Shown here piece after piece: positions 10,059-18,412 of a stretch of 64,000 nt of DNA (position 1 is its first letter; each line of letters opens with the position of its first letter). The stretch lies in assembly GCF_014860165.1 (NCBI RefSeq), contig NZ_JACZKG010000052.1, forward strand, positions 20,734 to 84,733, read 5' to 3'. Made by a program: the position numbers and the translations under genes. Below the pieces are notes generated by a model. That model did no database searches, was not told the origin of the DNA, and saw only the letters and a program-made list of their open reading frames with translations. Source of the DNA: Devosia sp. Lineage in GTDB: Bacteria > Pseudomonadota > Alphaproteobacteria > Rhizobiales > Devosiaceae.

Positions 10059-10074
10059 CGTTTCACGTGAATCC
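10059..10074. promoter_or_regulatory. Hybrid parS-like site (GTTTCACGTGAATC)
   Basis: CGTTTCACGTGAATCC is in the gap between the hypothetical gene and the hydrolase fold. It has the same hybrid form as the site at 3007: a perfect left arm and CACGTG core, with a GAATC right arm. Confidence 0.5.
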
Positions 10075-10176
10075 ATCCCCGGCACCGTGACAGGTGCCGC
10101 AAAATGGGCGCAATGGCGCCCAACTCCCTCCCGGTTTTCGCGGTCCAAGTGAGGCTCACGAATCCGCGAGGCCACC

Positions 10177-11238
10177 ATGACCGATTCCAGCACAAATCCC
10201 ACCGAGGGTCAGTCCGGTGATTCCATCGGCCGGCTGGCCGAGCTGATTTCCGGCGATCCGATGACGCGGCTCGATGCCGACATGAAGCATGTGCTCGACC
10301 GGCTGGCGGATCTGGGGGCGCGACCGCTCGAACTGCTGACACCCGACATGGCAAGGCGCCAGCCCCGCCCGGCGGAAGCCATCAGCGCCGTGCTCGGCCA
10401 GCAGGGCCGCGAGCGGCCCGAAGATGGCGTGGAGGTCGAAGACCTTGCCATCTCCGGCGCCGAGGGCGAATTGCCCGGGCGCATCTATCGGCCGATTGGG
10501 CTCCTCAGCCGGCTCAACCCGGTGGTGCTGTATTTCCATGGCGGTGGCTTTGTCACCGGCGATCTCGACAGCCACGATGCCTCGGCCCGCGCCCTGGCGC
10601 GGCGTACCGGTGCGATCGTGGTCTCCGTCGCCTATCGGCTGGCGCCCGAGCACAAATTCCCCGCCGCACATGACGACGCCTGGGCTGCCTGGCGCTGGCT
10701 GACCGAGCAGGTGCGCGACCTGGCCGGCGATGTCAGGCGGCTGGCGGTGGCCGGTGAAGATGCCGGCGCTAACCTGGCCGCCTATATCGCCCTGCGGGCC
10801 CGCGACGACGGCGCGACCCGGCCCGTGCATCAGGTGCTGATCCACCCCATTGCCGGCAACGATCTCGCCACCGCCTCCTATGGCGAAACGCTGCGGGCGC
10901 AGCCGATCGGACTGCCGGCGATGCGTTGGCGGTTCCGGCAGACCTTTGCCGACGAGGCCGAGTCCGCCGATGACCGCATCAACCTGGTGGCGCGCGAGGA
11001 TCTGGCCGGCGTGGCGCCGGCGACGATCGTGCTGGCAGGGATCGATCCGCTGCGCTCGGAGGGCGAGGCGCTGGCCGAAGCGCTCGAGCAAGCGGGGGTC
11101 ACGGTGAATTGCTGGACCTATGAGGGCGTGACGCAGGGCTTTTTCGGCCTGGGTCTCGTGGTCACCAAGGCGGTGTTCGCCCAGTCCGACACGGCCGATG
11201 CGCTGAGCAAGGCCTTCGCGCCCGGCCGCCGCAGCTAG
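10177..11238 (+). CDS. Alpha/beta hydrolase fold (HSL-like), probable catalytically inactive member
   Basis: A 353-residue protein of the hormone-sensitive-lipase type. The oxyanion motif HGGG is intact at residues 121-124, followed by the usual VAYRLAPEHKFPAAHDDAWAA. The nucleophile motif, normally G-D/E-S-A-G, is GEDAG at 193-197, so Asp195 replaces the catalytic Ser. The acid Asp290 (IDPLRSEG) is kept. The catalytic His, normally in (V/I)HGFF, is Gln320 in VTQGFF. Loss of both Ser and His argues for a non-hydrolytic role. The N-terminal ~110 residues are an extension that may form a cap. Ligand and role unknown. Confidence 0.8.
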   Translation: MTDSSTNPTEGQSGDSIGRLAELISGDPMTRLDADMKHVLDRLADLGARPLELLTPDMARRQPRPAEAISAVLGQQGRERPEDGVEVEDLAISGAEGELPGRIYRPIGLLSRLNPVVLYFHGGGFVTGDLDSHDASARALARRTGAIVVSVAYRLAPEHKFPAAHDDAWAAWRWLTEQVRDLAGDVRRLAVAGEDAGANLAAYIALRARDDGATRPVHQVLIHPIAGNDLATASYGETLRAQPIGLPAMRWRFRQTFADEAESADDRINLVAREDLAGVAPATIVLAGIDPLRSEGEALAEALEQAGVTVNCWTYEGVTQGFFGLGLVVTKAVFAQSDTADALSKAFAPGRRS

Positions 11239-11334
11239 CCGCCTCGAATCACCATCATTGAAGCCCGTGCCCGCTCTTGCTACATGAGCGGCCGGTGGTT
11301 TTGCCCTTGATGCGCCATCACGGCCCCAGACCCC

Positions 11335-11363
11335 CTTGCGGGGCGTGGGGTCGATTGCCATCT
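11335..11363 (+). promoter_or_regulatory. Sigma-32-like promoter of dnaJ
   Basis: CTTGCGG at 11335-11341 and TGCCATCT at 11356-11363 are separated by 14 bases. The -10 matches CCCCATNT at C3, C4, A5, T6 and T8. The -35 keeps only the CTTG core, so this is the weakest of the three heat-shock promoters. Confidence 0.45.
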
Positions 11364-11422
11364 AGGGGCTAGGTTTCTGGTGGGGCGCGCGCGACGCGAC
11401 CGGCCGCATGGAGAATGGGTTT

Positions 11423-12556
11423 TTGGCCAAACGGGATTTCTACGAGGTACTCGGCGTACAAAAGGGCGCCGATGACGCGGCGCTCAAGAGTGCCTATCGC
11501 AAGCTTGCCATGCAGTTCCACCCCGACCGCAATCCGGGCAGCAGCGAGGCCGAGGGCAAGTTCAAGGAAATCAACGAGGCCTATGACACCCTGAAGGACG
11601 GCCAGAAGCGCGCCGCCTATGACCGGTTCGGCCATGCCGCCTTCGAGAATGGCGGCGGGCGCGGCGGCGCCAACGGCTTCGGCCCCGAATTCACGTCCTC
11701 GATGTCCGATATCTTCGACGACATATTCGGCGACTTCATGGGCGGCCGGCGCGGCGGTGGCGGCGGGGCCGCCAAGCTGCGCGGCAGCGACCTGCGCTAT
11801 AATCTCGAAATCAGCCTCGAAGAGAGCTTTGAGGGCCGCACGGTCGAGATCGACGTGCCGACCCTGGTGGGCTGCACCACCTGCGATGGCTCGGGCGCCA
11901 AGCCGGGCACCGGCACCCATACCTGCCGGCAGTGCAATGGCCATGGCAAGGTGCGCGCGGCGCAGGGCTTCTTCACCATCGAGCGCACCTGCCCGGTCTG
12001 CCAGGGCCGCGGCCAGATGATGGACCAGCCCTGCACCGATTGCGGTGGCCAGGGCCGGCGGCAGGAAAACCGCAAGCTTTCGGTCGATATTCCCAGGGGT
12101 ATCGAAGACGGCACCCGTATCCGGCTCGCCAATGAGGGCGAGGCCGGCCTGCGCGGTGGCCCGCCGGGCGATCTCTATATTTTCATCTCCATCCGCCCGC
12201 ATGACCTGTTCCAGCGCGATGGCGCCGACCTTTATGCGCGCGTGCCGATCGCCATGACGACGGCTGCCCTGGGCGGCGAGTTCGAAGTGCCGACGCTCGA
12301 CAATGCGCGGGCCAAGGTCAAGGTCGCGGCCGGCACCCAGCCGGGCCAGCGGGTGCGGCTCAAGGGCAAGGGCATGCCGGTGCTGCGCAGCAAGGATGTC
12401 GGCGACCTCTATGTGCAGCTCGATATCGAAACGCCGCAGGCGCTGAGCCGCCGGCAGCGCGAGCTGCTGGAGGAATTTGCCCGGCTCGAGACGGAAGAGA
12501 CCAGCCCGACCTCGGGCGGCTTCTTCACCAAGCTCAAGAAGATGTTCGAGGCCTAG
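11423..12556 (+). CDS. dnaJ: Chaperone protein DnaJ
   Basis: J-domain co-chaperone of DnaK. The protein shows the J domain ([11 protein letters not shown], with the HPD motif in QFHPDRN), a Gly-rich linker, four CxxCxGxG zinc repeats ([32 protein letters not shown]), and the C-terminal peptide-binding domains. I prefer the TTG at 11423: it gives the canonical [11 protein letters not shown] start, 377 residues, and a GGAG (11410-11413) at proper spacing. The ATG at 11408 has no ribosome site and would add five residues. Its TAG overlaps the next gene's GTG by one base. Confidence 0.95.
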   Translation: MAKRDFYEVLGVQKGADDAALKSAYRKLAMQFHPDRNPGSSEAEGKFKEINEAYDTLKDGQKRAAYDRFGHAAFENGGGRGGANGFGPEFTSSMSDIFDDIFGDFMGGRRGGGGGAAKLRGSDLRYNLEISLEESFEGRTVEIDVPTLVGCTTCDGSGAKPGTGTHTCRQCNGHGKVRAAQGFFTIERTCPVCQGRGQMMDQPCTDCGGQGRRQENRKLSVDIPRGIEDGTRIRLANEGEAGLRGGPPGDLYIFISIRPHDLFQRDGADLYARVPIAMTTAALGGEFEVPTLDNARAKVKVAAGTQPGQRVRLKGKGMPVLRSKDVGDLYVQLDIETPQALSRRQRELLEEFARLETEETSPTSGGFFTKLKKMFEA

Positions 12557-13431
12557 TGCGCGACGAGGCGGGCACGGTCGAGATCGCACTGACCTTCGAT
12601 GACGGGTTCTGGGCGCCGTGCTACGCCACGATGCGCTCGATCTGCCTGACGACGCATCATCCCGAACGGCTGCGCTTCCACCTGCTGCACCAGCAGCTGA
12701 CGCCAGCGCATCGCGCCGCCCTGGAAAGCATCGAGCACGGCTATGGCGCGCGCCTCAATTTCATCGATCTGGACGCGGGCAATGTGCTGGGCGAGCGCAT
12801 CGCCGGCTTTCCGCGCCTTCGCCTGCGGCGATTCAGCAAGGTCATCTATGCCCGGCTGTTTCTGGCCGACCTGATCGATCCCTCGATCGAGCGCATCCTC
12901 TACCTTGATTGCGACGTGTTCGTGCGAACGGCGCTCGATCCGCTGTTCTTCATGGACATGCAGGGCCACGCCATCGCGGCGGTGCTGCAGCCCGACCGGA
13001 TGCACTGCATCGCCGGAACCGACCTCAAGGGCCGCAACGCCTTCTCGATGGCCGATCCCTATTTCAACTCGGGCGTCATGCTCATCGACATGACCCAATA
13101 CCGGCAGGTCGATTTCGTCGCCACGCTGGAGCGTGGCCTGAACGCGGCCGAGCTGGCCATGTTCTACTACGACCAGGACATGATCAATTTCTGCTTCAAG
13201 GGCCGGATTCTCGAACTGGATGCGCGCTGGAACCTGCAGAATGCCGTGCCGGCCCATGAGGCCTTCAACCCCGCCATCGTGCACTATTCGGCCAATCCCA
13301 AGCCGTGGTTCATCTGGTCTCGCGTGGCCTTCAAGCGAACCTATCGGCACCTGATGACCAATGCCTACTTCTACCAGTATCGGCGGGAACGGGTGGTCCG
13401 CCTGATCAGGCGCGGGCTGCGCCTCGCCTGA
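12556..13431 (+). CDS. Glycosyltransferase family 8 protein
   Basis: A 291-residue GT-A-fold enzyme related to LPS galactosyl/glucosyltransferases. Visible motifs are IALTFDDGFWAPCYATMRSI at the N-terminus, KVIYARLFLADLIDPSIERI, the metal-binding D-x-D in YLDCDVF, the NSGVMLIDM segment, and a C-terminal HYSANPKPW that corresponds to the family's HxxG-KPW. The start is a GTG sharing one base with the dnaJ stop, so the two are co-translated. The donor and acceptor sugars cannot be told from sequence. No membrane segment is seen, so it probably acts at the inner face of the membrane. Confidence 0.85.
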   Translation: MRDEAGTVEIALTFDDGFWAPCYATMRSICLTTHHPERLRFHLLHQQLTPAHRAALESIEHGYGARLNFIDLDAGNVLGERIAGFPRLRLRRFSKVIYARLFLADLIDPSIERILYLDCDVFVRTALDPLFFMDMQGHAIAAVLQPDRMHCIAGTDLKGRNAFSMADPYFNSGVMLIDMTQYRQVDFVATLERGLNAAELAMFYYDQDMINFCFKGRILELDARWNLQNAVPAHEAFNPAIVHYSANPKPWFIWSRVAFKRTYRHLMTNAYFYQYRRERVVRLIRRGLRLA

Positions 13432-13463
13432 ATGCAGCGGCCCACCACCGCAACCCGGGCGGT

Positions 13464-13868
13464 TCACCCCTGCACGAATCCCGGGTCCATCCAGATGAAC
13501 TCCCAGATGTGGCCATCGAGATCGGTTATGGCGCGGGAATACATGAAGCCGTGATCCTGGAAGGGCCGGGGCTCAGTGCCGCCGGCCGCCAGAGCGGCCT
13601 CGGCGATCTGGTCCACCGCGGCACGGCTGTCGCGTGAAAGTCCATAGAGCGCCTGGGTGCCTGTCCTGGCATCGGCGATGGGCAGGGTGGTGAATTCGGC
13701 GAATTTCGGCTTGGTCAGCAGCATGAAATAGATGGTGTCGTCGATCACCATGCAGGCCGCGGTGTCGTCGGTAAACTGCGCATTGAAGCCGAAGCCGAGC
13801 TTGCCGAAGAAGGACTTGGCGGCGTCGAGGTCCCCAACGGGGAGGTTGACGAAGATGGATGTGGGCAT
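13464..13868 (-). CDS. VOC family (glyoxalase/bleomycin-resistance-like) protein
   Basis: A 134-residue vicinal-oxygen-chelate protein with two beta-alpha-beta-beta-beta repeats: SIFVNLPVGDLDAAKSFFGK and a second half ending YSRAITDLDGHIWEFIWMD. The DGHIWE segment supplies a typical metal-ligand Glu. ATG 13868 is chosen because GGAG lies six bases before it and MPTSIFVNLP is the usual N-terminus. An ATG at 13880 would add four residues. A palindrome at 13884-13899 just upstream suggests repression. Substrate unknown. Confidence 0.82.
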   Translation of the reverse strand: MPTSIFVNLPVGDLDAAKSFFGKLGFGFNAQFTDDTAACMVIDDTIYFMLLTKPKFAEFTTLPIADARTGTQALYGLSRDSRAAVDQIAEAALAAGGTEPRPFQDHGFMYSRAITDLDGHIWEFIWMDPGFVQG

Positions 13869-13883
13869 CGGGCTCTCCATTAC

Positions 13884-13899
13884 TTAAGTTATGACTTAA
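13884..13899. promoter_or_regulatory. Perfect palindrome, candidate operator
   Basis: TTAAGTTATGACTTAA has 6-bp arms TTAAGT and ACTTAA around TATG. It sits 15 bases upstream of the VOC start and between that gene and the divergent FMN reductase. The AT-rich palindrome stands out against GC-rich surroundings. No regulator gene is adjacent, so the binding protein is unknown. Confidence 0.5.
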
Positions 13900-14001
13900 C
13901 AATATGATCCATGACGAGGCGAGTCAAGAGCAGTCGCGCCGAGGCTTGCGCGCGGCCGGGAGCCAGCGCAGAATTGCGCAGCAAATTCAGGACCCTCACC
14001 C

Positions 14002-14547
14002 ATGACCACCGCGCTTACGCTGTCCGGCTCCATCCGCAAGGGCTCTCGCAACCGGATGCTGCAGCAGCATGTCGGTCGCAAGCTGGAAGCAGCAGGGGTC
14101 GCCGTCACCGCCATCGAGCTGGGTGACTTCGACATGCCCATCTTCAATGAAGACCTCGAACCGGACCACGTGCCCGAGGCGGCAGGAAGGCTGGCGGAAC
14201 TCTGGCGGAGCCACGACGCCGTCTTCATTGCCACGCCCGAATATAATGGCGGCCTGCCGCCGCTGCTGGTCAACACGCTGGCCTGGCTCAGCCGGCAGAA
14301 GCCGAGCCCGTTCCGCCACCCGGTCTTCGGCATTGGTGGCGTCAGCTCGGGCAAGTACGGCACCATCTGGGCGCTGAGCCACCTGCGCGATTCGCTGAGC
14401 AAGGTGGGCGGGCTGGTGGCGCCAGGCCTGCTCGGCATCGGCCCGGACGAAACCGCCTTTGACGCCAATGGCGACTTTGTCGAACCGGCCATTATCCGCA
14501 AGGTCGACCAGCTGGTGCACGACCTGACCACGATCCGCCGCGGGTGA
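14002..14547 (+). CDS. NADPH-dependent FMN reductase family protein
   Basis: A 181-residue flavodoxin-like reductase. The phosphate loop reads LTLSGSIRKGSRN, and the flavin-contact motif TPEYNGGLPPLLVN is diagnostic of the SsuE/ArsH/chromate-reductase group. Length fits the family. The next gene starts seven bases after its stop, so they are probably co-transcribed. It is divergent from the VOC gene, with the palindrome at 13884 between them. Electron acceptor not predictable. Confidence 0.88.
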   Translation: MTTALTLSGSIRKGSRNRMLQQHVGRKLEAAGVAVTAIELGDFDMPIFNEDLEPDHVPEAAGRLAELWRSHDAVFIATPEYNGGLPPLLVNTLAWLSRQKPSPFRHPVFGIGGVSSGKYGTIWALSHLRDSLSKVGGLVAPGLLGIGPDETAFDANGDFVEPAIIRKVDQLVHDLTTIRRG

Positions 14548-14554
14548 ACTGCCG

Positions 14555-15190
14555 ATGCGCGCGCTATACGTGACCCATCCACAGGTGAGCATGGACGCCA
14601 ATGTTCCTGTGCCGCTCTGGGGCCTGTCGCCGCTGGGGCGGGAGCGGGCGCTGGCCTTTGCAGCGCGCGGCGTGGTTCCCCCGGGCGCCATGATCTTTTC
14701 GAGCCGGGAAACCAAGGCCATGGAGCTGGCCGACATCCTTGCCGCGCCGGTGGAGGCGCTGGTACTCAGCGACCATTTGATGGGCGAGAATGACCGCAGC
14801 GCCACCGGCTTCCTGCCGCCTGCCTTGTTCGAAGCGACGGCCGACCGTTTCTTTGCCGAACCGCAGACCAGCGTCGAGGGCTGGGAACGCGCCATCGACG
14901 CGCAGCAGCGAATTGTCGATACGGTGGCCACGGCCCTGGCCAGCGTGCCCGAAGGTGTGCCGGCCGTCTTTTGCGGCCATGGCGCGGTGGGCACGCTGCT
15001 CAAATGCCATGTCGGCCGGCGTCCGATCGCCCGCAGTGAGGACCAGAGCCGCCATGCCGACCGGGGTGGCGGCAATTGCTTCAGCTTCGATCTTGCGGCC
15101 ATGCAACTGGGTTGCGAGTGGACCGCGATGGAGAATTTCGCGCCGGGCTGGTTCGCGGCACCGGTTGCGAATGCAGGCGATATGGTCTAG
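14555..15190 (+). CDS. Histidine phosphatase superfamily protein (variant first motif)
   Basis: A 211-residue protein with the layout of the phosphoglycerate-mutase-like phosphatases. Where the family has RHG it reads YVTHPQVSM, so the catalytic His is present but Arg is Thr and Gly is Pro. LSPLGRERA, SSRETKAMELAD (second arginine) and FCGHGAVGTLL (second catalytic His) are conserved. It follows the FMN reductase by seven bases. The missing first Arg makes activity uncertain and the substrate is unknown. Confidence 0.8.
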   Translation: MRALYVTHPQVSMDANVPVPLWGLSPLGRERALAFAARGVVPPGAMIFSSRETKAMELADILAAPVEALVLSDHLMGENDRSATGFLPPALFEATADRFFAEPQTSVEGWERAIDAQQRIVDTVATALASVPEGVPAVFCGHGAVGTLLKCHVGRRPIARSEDQSRHADRGGGNCFSFDLAAMQLGCEWTAMENFAPGWFAAPVANAGDMV

Positions 15191-15223
15191 TCCCGAGGCA
15201 TCATCGACATCGGAGGAAGACCC

Positions 15224-15922
15224 ATGGCTGGCCAGTTGATCGTGGGCCTCGACGTTTCGTCACGCGCGCGCGCCGAGGAGATCGTGGCGCTACTCGACGG
15301 GCAGGTGGATTTCTTCAAGATCGGCTACCAGTGCTTCTATGGCGCCGATGGCTTCGCCCTGGGCAAGGAACTGCTCAAGGCGGGCAAGAAGGTGTTCTTC
15401 GACCTCAAGCTGCTCGATATCGACAATACGGTCGAAAAGGGCGTTGCCGCCATCGCCGAAACCGGGGCCACCATGCTGACCGTGCATGCCTATCCGCAAT
15501 GCATGCGCGCCGCGGTCCGCGGCGCGGCGGGTTCCGAGCTCTGCGTGCTGGGTGTTTCGGTGCTGACCTCGATGGATGATGCCGACGTGGCCGAGGCCGG
15601 CTTTGCCCGCGATACAGCGGGCCTCGTCGCCCTGCGCGCGCAACAGGCCCGGGACGCCGGCATTGGTGGCGTGGTCGCGTCGCCGCATGAGGCGGAAATG
15701 GTGCGCACCATTATCGGACCGCGCATGGCCATCGTCACACCGGGCATCCGCCTGCCGGGCGCCTCGGTGGGCGACCAGAAGCGCGTCATGGGGCCGGGCG
15801 AAGCGCTGGCCGAGGGCGCAACGCATCTGGTGGTGGCCCGTCCGATCATCGAGGCTGCCGACCCCGCCGCCGCGGCGCGCGCCATCCTCGCCGACATGAA
15901 CACGGGTACGCGGCTCGCATGA
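15224..15922 (+). CDS. pyrF: Orotidine 5'-phosphate decarboxylase
   Basis: Last step of UMP synthesis. The 232-residue TIM barrel has the N-terminal LIVGLDVSSR, the catalytic FFDLKLLDIDNTV (D-x-K-x-x-D-I), LTVHAY, the VVASPHEAEMV segment and the phosphate-binding VTPGIRLPGASVGDQKRV. Length is typical. GGAGGAAG lies before ATG 15224. The stop overlaps the next gene's start by four bases (ATGA), so the two are translationally coupled. Confidence 0.95.
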   Translation: MAGQLIVGLDVSSRARAEEIVALLDGQVDFFKIGYQCFYGADGFALGKELLKAGKKVFFDLKLLDIDNTVEKGVAAIAETGATMLTVHAYPQCMRAAVRGAAGSELCVLGVSVLTSMDDADVAEAGFARDTAGLVALRAQQARDAGIGGVVASPHEAEMVRTIIGPRMAIVTPGIRLPGASVGDQKRVMGPGEALAEGATHLVVARPIIEAADPAAAARAILADMNTGTRLA

Positions 15923-16686
15923 CCCGCTTTTCCGCCTGCATCGAAATGCTGTTCGTGCCTGAAAGTGCCGATCCGGCCGAGCGGATCCGGCTCGCCGCGC
16001 GTGCAGGCCTCGACGCGGTGGAATTCTGGCTATGGTCCAACAAGGATCTCGACGCCATCGAGCGGGCGCTGGACGAGACCGGCGTCACCCTGGCCGGCAT
16101 CGTGGCCGAACCCTTTGCCGAGCTGACGCGCGAGACCGACCACGAGCGCTTCCTGCGCGGCCTCGAACAGAGCCGCGACGTGGCCCGGCGCCTGGGCGCC
16201 CCGGTGCTGATCTGCCAGTCCGGCCCGCTGCTTGCGGGTATCGAGCGGGCCCGCCAGCATGACGGGTTGACCCTGGCCATGGCGCGCTCGGCCGATATCC
16301 TTGCTGGTTCCGGTGTGCGGCTGGGGCTCGAGCCGCTCAACGACCGGGTGGATCACCCGGGCTATTATCTCACGAGCTCGGCAGAAGCCTTCGCCATCGT
16401 CGATGCGGTCAACCGGCCCGAGATCGGACTGACCTATGACCTCTACCATTCCATGGTGATGGGCGAAGACCCCCAGACCGTGGCCGGCGGCCATCTTGAG
16501 CGCATCTTCCATGTGCACCTGGCCGACCATCCCGGTCGCAACCAGCCGGGCAGCGGCGCGCTCGACCTGGCGTCCCAACTGCGCTGGCTGGATGGCCTTG
16601 GCTATGATGGCTTTGTTGGCCTCGAATATCGGCCGACCGGCAGCACGGCCGATGCGCTGGCGCAGACCTGGGCGAGCCTGGCCTAG
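15919..16686 (+). CDS. Hydroxypyruvate isomerase family / xylose-isomerase-like TIM barrel
   Basis: A 255-residue TIM barrel beginning MTRFSACIEMLFVPE. Features of the Hyi/OtnI group include GLDAVEFWLWSNKDLDAIE, GLEPLNDRVDHPGYYL (metal-ligand Glu), GLTYDLYHSMVMGED, HVHLADHPGRNQPGSG and FVGLEYRP. These are the residues that bind the divalent metal and the small hydroxy acid. It is coupled to pyrF by a four-base overlap, an odd metabolic partner. Hydroxypyruvate or a related 2-keto-tetronate are both possible substrates. Confidence 0.85.
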   Translation: MTRFSACIEMLFVPESADPAERIRLAARAGLDAVEFWLWSNKDLDAIERALDETGVTLAGIVAEPFAELTRETDHERFLRGLEQSRDVARRLGAPVLICQSGPLLAGIERARQHDGLTLAMARSADILAGSGVRLGLEPLNDRVDHPGYYLTSSAEAFAIVDAVNRPEIGLTYDLYHSMVMGEDPQTVAGGHLERIFHVHLADHPGRNQPGSGALDLASQLRWLDGLGYDGFVGLEYRPTGSTADALAQTWASLA

Positions 16687-16689
16687 CGG

Positions 16690-17694
16690 TCAGCCCGCCA
16701 GCCCATGCACACGGGTCAGGTCCTCGAGGTCGAGCTGCGGCCTTGCGCCGATATGGCTGATCACCTCGGAGGCCGCCAGGCACCCGGTCTTGAGCGCCGA
16801 TTCCAGCGTCTGGCCGCGGGCCATGCCGAGCAGGAAGCCCGAGGCGAAGAGGTCGCCGGCGCCGGTAGCGTCGACCACCTTGTCGACATTGAAGGCCGGC
16901 ACCGAGGTCACTTCGCCATTATAGACCGCCATGGCGCCATCGGCGCCCATGGTGATGGCGGCCAGTTCGGCATCCTTGGCGATCTGGCGCACTGCCTCGC
17001 CCAGGTCGTCGGTCTGATAGAGCGATTTCAGCTCATGCACATTGGCAAAGACATAGTCGACGGTCTGGGAGCGAATCAGATCGAGGAATTCGGCGCGGTA
17101 GCGATCGACGCAGAACGGGTCTGACAGCGTAAAAGCCGCGGCGCGCTCGTTCTTGTGCGCGTAATGGGCGGCCAGCACGAAGGCCTTCTTGGCTTCGACC
17201 GGGTCCCAGAGGAAGCCTTCCATATAGGTGATGGCCGCCGAGCCGATCTCGTCGGGGCTGATATCGCGCTCGGTCAGTTCATGGCAGGCGCCCAGATAGG
17301 TGTTCATCGTGCGCTCGCCATCTTCGCTCAAAAAGATCATCGAGCGGGCGGTGAGGGCGCCGTTCTTGAGGCGGCTGGTATTGTAGTGCACGCCGATGGC
17401 GTCGAGATCGGCCTCGAATACATCGCCCAGCAGGTCATCGGCCACCTTGCCGACAAAGGCAGCGCGGCCGCCCAGCGAGGCCACACCGGCCGCCGTATTG
17501 GCGGCGCTGCCGCCCGATATCTGCTGCCGGCCCAGCGGCATCTTGCCATAGAGGTCTTCGGCCCGATCGGTGTCGATCAGGTGCATGATGCCTTCCTGCA
17601 TCCCCTCCCGCTCGATGAACCCGGCCTCGACCGGCGCGATGATGTCGACGATCGCATTGCCAATGGTGAGAACGTCGAAGCGGGTCTGGGTCAT
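16690..17694 (-). CDS. PfkB-family sugar/adenosine kinase
   Basis: A 334-residue ribokinase-fold kinase. It has the N-terminal LTIGNAIVDIIAPV, the substrate-binding ISGGSAANTAAGVASLGG, and the PfkB signature with catalytic Asp in VVDATGAGDLFASGFLLG. The sequence is most like bacterial adenosine-kinase-type members, but nucleoside or sugar specificity cannot be fixed. ATG 17694 (MTQTRFDVL) is chosen. A GTG at 17709 would add five residues and neither has a clear ribosome site. It is convergent with the preceding isomerase gene. Confidence 0.88.
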   Translation of the reverse strand: MTQTRFDVLTIGNAIVDIIAPVEAGFIEREGMQEGIMHLIDTDRAEDLYGKMPLGRQQISGGSAANTAAGVASLGGRAAFVGKVADDLLGDVFEADLDAIGVHYNTSRLKNGALTARSMIFLSEDGERTMNTYLGACHELTERDISPDEIGSAAITYMEGFLWDPVEAKKAFVLAAHYAHKNERAAAFTLSDPFCVDRYRAEFLDLIRSQTVDYVFANVHELKSLYQTDDLGEAVRQIAKDAELAAITMGADGAMAVYNGEVTSVPAFNVDKVVDATGAGDLFASGFLLGMARGQTLESALKTGCLAASEVISHIGARPQLDLEDLTRVHGLAG

Positions 17695-17788
17695 GAGGAG
17701 GTCCGGCACAGGGAAAAGCCGTCAGCCGGTTTAGAGGATGAAAGAAAGCTCGGCAACCTCAAGCGCGCGTTGCACCCCTGTCCAACGC

Positions 17789-18352
17789 CTAGTGCCTGTC
17801 GATGATCTGGGTGATCAGCGCCTCGATGTCCTCGCCGGCCTCGATGGCGATCTGGCCATCGAGCAGCAGCACGGCCAGGCCATGTACCCGCGCCCAGGCA
17901 GCCAGCGCCGCCACGCGGCCGGCCCTGGTATCGCCGCCGCTGACCCGGCGGAGGGTGGCAAAGGCCGCGTCGGCGGCCATGCGCAGGCCGGGGCGATTGT
18001 CGCGGCGCAGCTGCGGCGAGAACATCAGGCGAAACAGCGCCGCATTGTGGAGCGCGAAGAGCACATAGGTCTTGCCCATGGCCGACAGCAGATCGGGGGG
18101 ATTGGCGGCAGCAACCTCGTCCATGGCCCGCGTGAAGCGCTGGAAACCGGTCACGGCCAGGGCTTCGAGCAGTGCCGCCCGGCTGTCGAAATGCCGGTAG
18201 GGCGCGGCGGGGGACACCCCGACGGCCCGTGCGAGGTCGCGCAGGCCGAGCCCGGCTTCGCCGTCGCGCTCCAGGATCACCAGCGCCGCCTCCAGCAGCG
18301 CGTTGCGCAGATCGCCATGGTGATAGGGCGCATTCTGACCAGATGTTGACAT
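17789..18352 (-). CDS. TetR/AcrR family transcriptional regulator
   Basis: A 187-residue repressor. The N-terminal helix-turn-helix is HHGDLRNALLEAALVILE followed by LGLRDLARAVGVSPAAPYRH. The ligand-binding C-terminal half (FALHNAALFRLMF and VAALAAWARVHGLAVLLL) matches the WHG-type TetR C-terminal domain. It is divergent from the DUF2214 gene. An inverted repeat at 18353-18382 abuts its start codon, so autoregulation and control of the neighbour are likely. Inducer unknown. Confidence 0.9.
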   Translation of the reverse strand: MSTSGQNAPYHHGDLRNALLEAALVILERDGEAGLGLRDLARAVGVSPAAPYRHFDSRAALLEALAVTGFQRFTRAMDEVAAANPPDLLSAMGKTYVLFALHNAALFRLMFSPQLRRDNRPGLRMAADAAFATLRRVSGGDTRAGRVAALAAWARVHGLAVLLLDGQIAIEAGEDIEALITQIIDRH

Positions 18353-18382
18353 TGCTTACTTCTGCGTGAATATATGTAAGCA
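18353..18382. promoter_or_regulatory. Inverted repeat, candidate TetR operator
   Basis: TGCTTAC (18353-18359) and GTAAGCA (18376-18382) are exact inverted copies 16 bases apart, centred between the divergent tetR-type gene and the DUF2214 gene. Size, position and symmetry fit a TetR-family operator. Confidence 0.6.
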
Positions 18383-18412
18383 GCGATAACATATGACGTA
18401 GAGGACCTGCAA

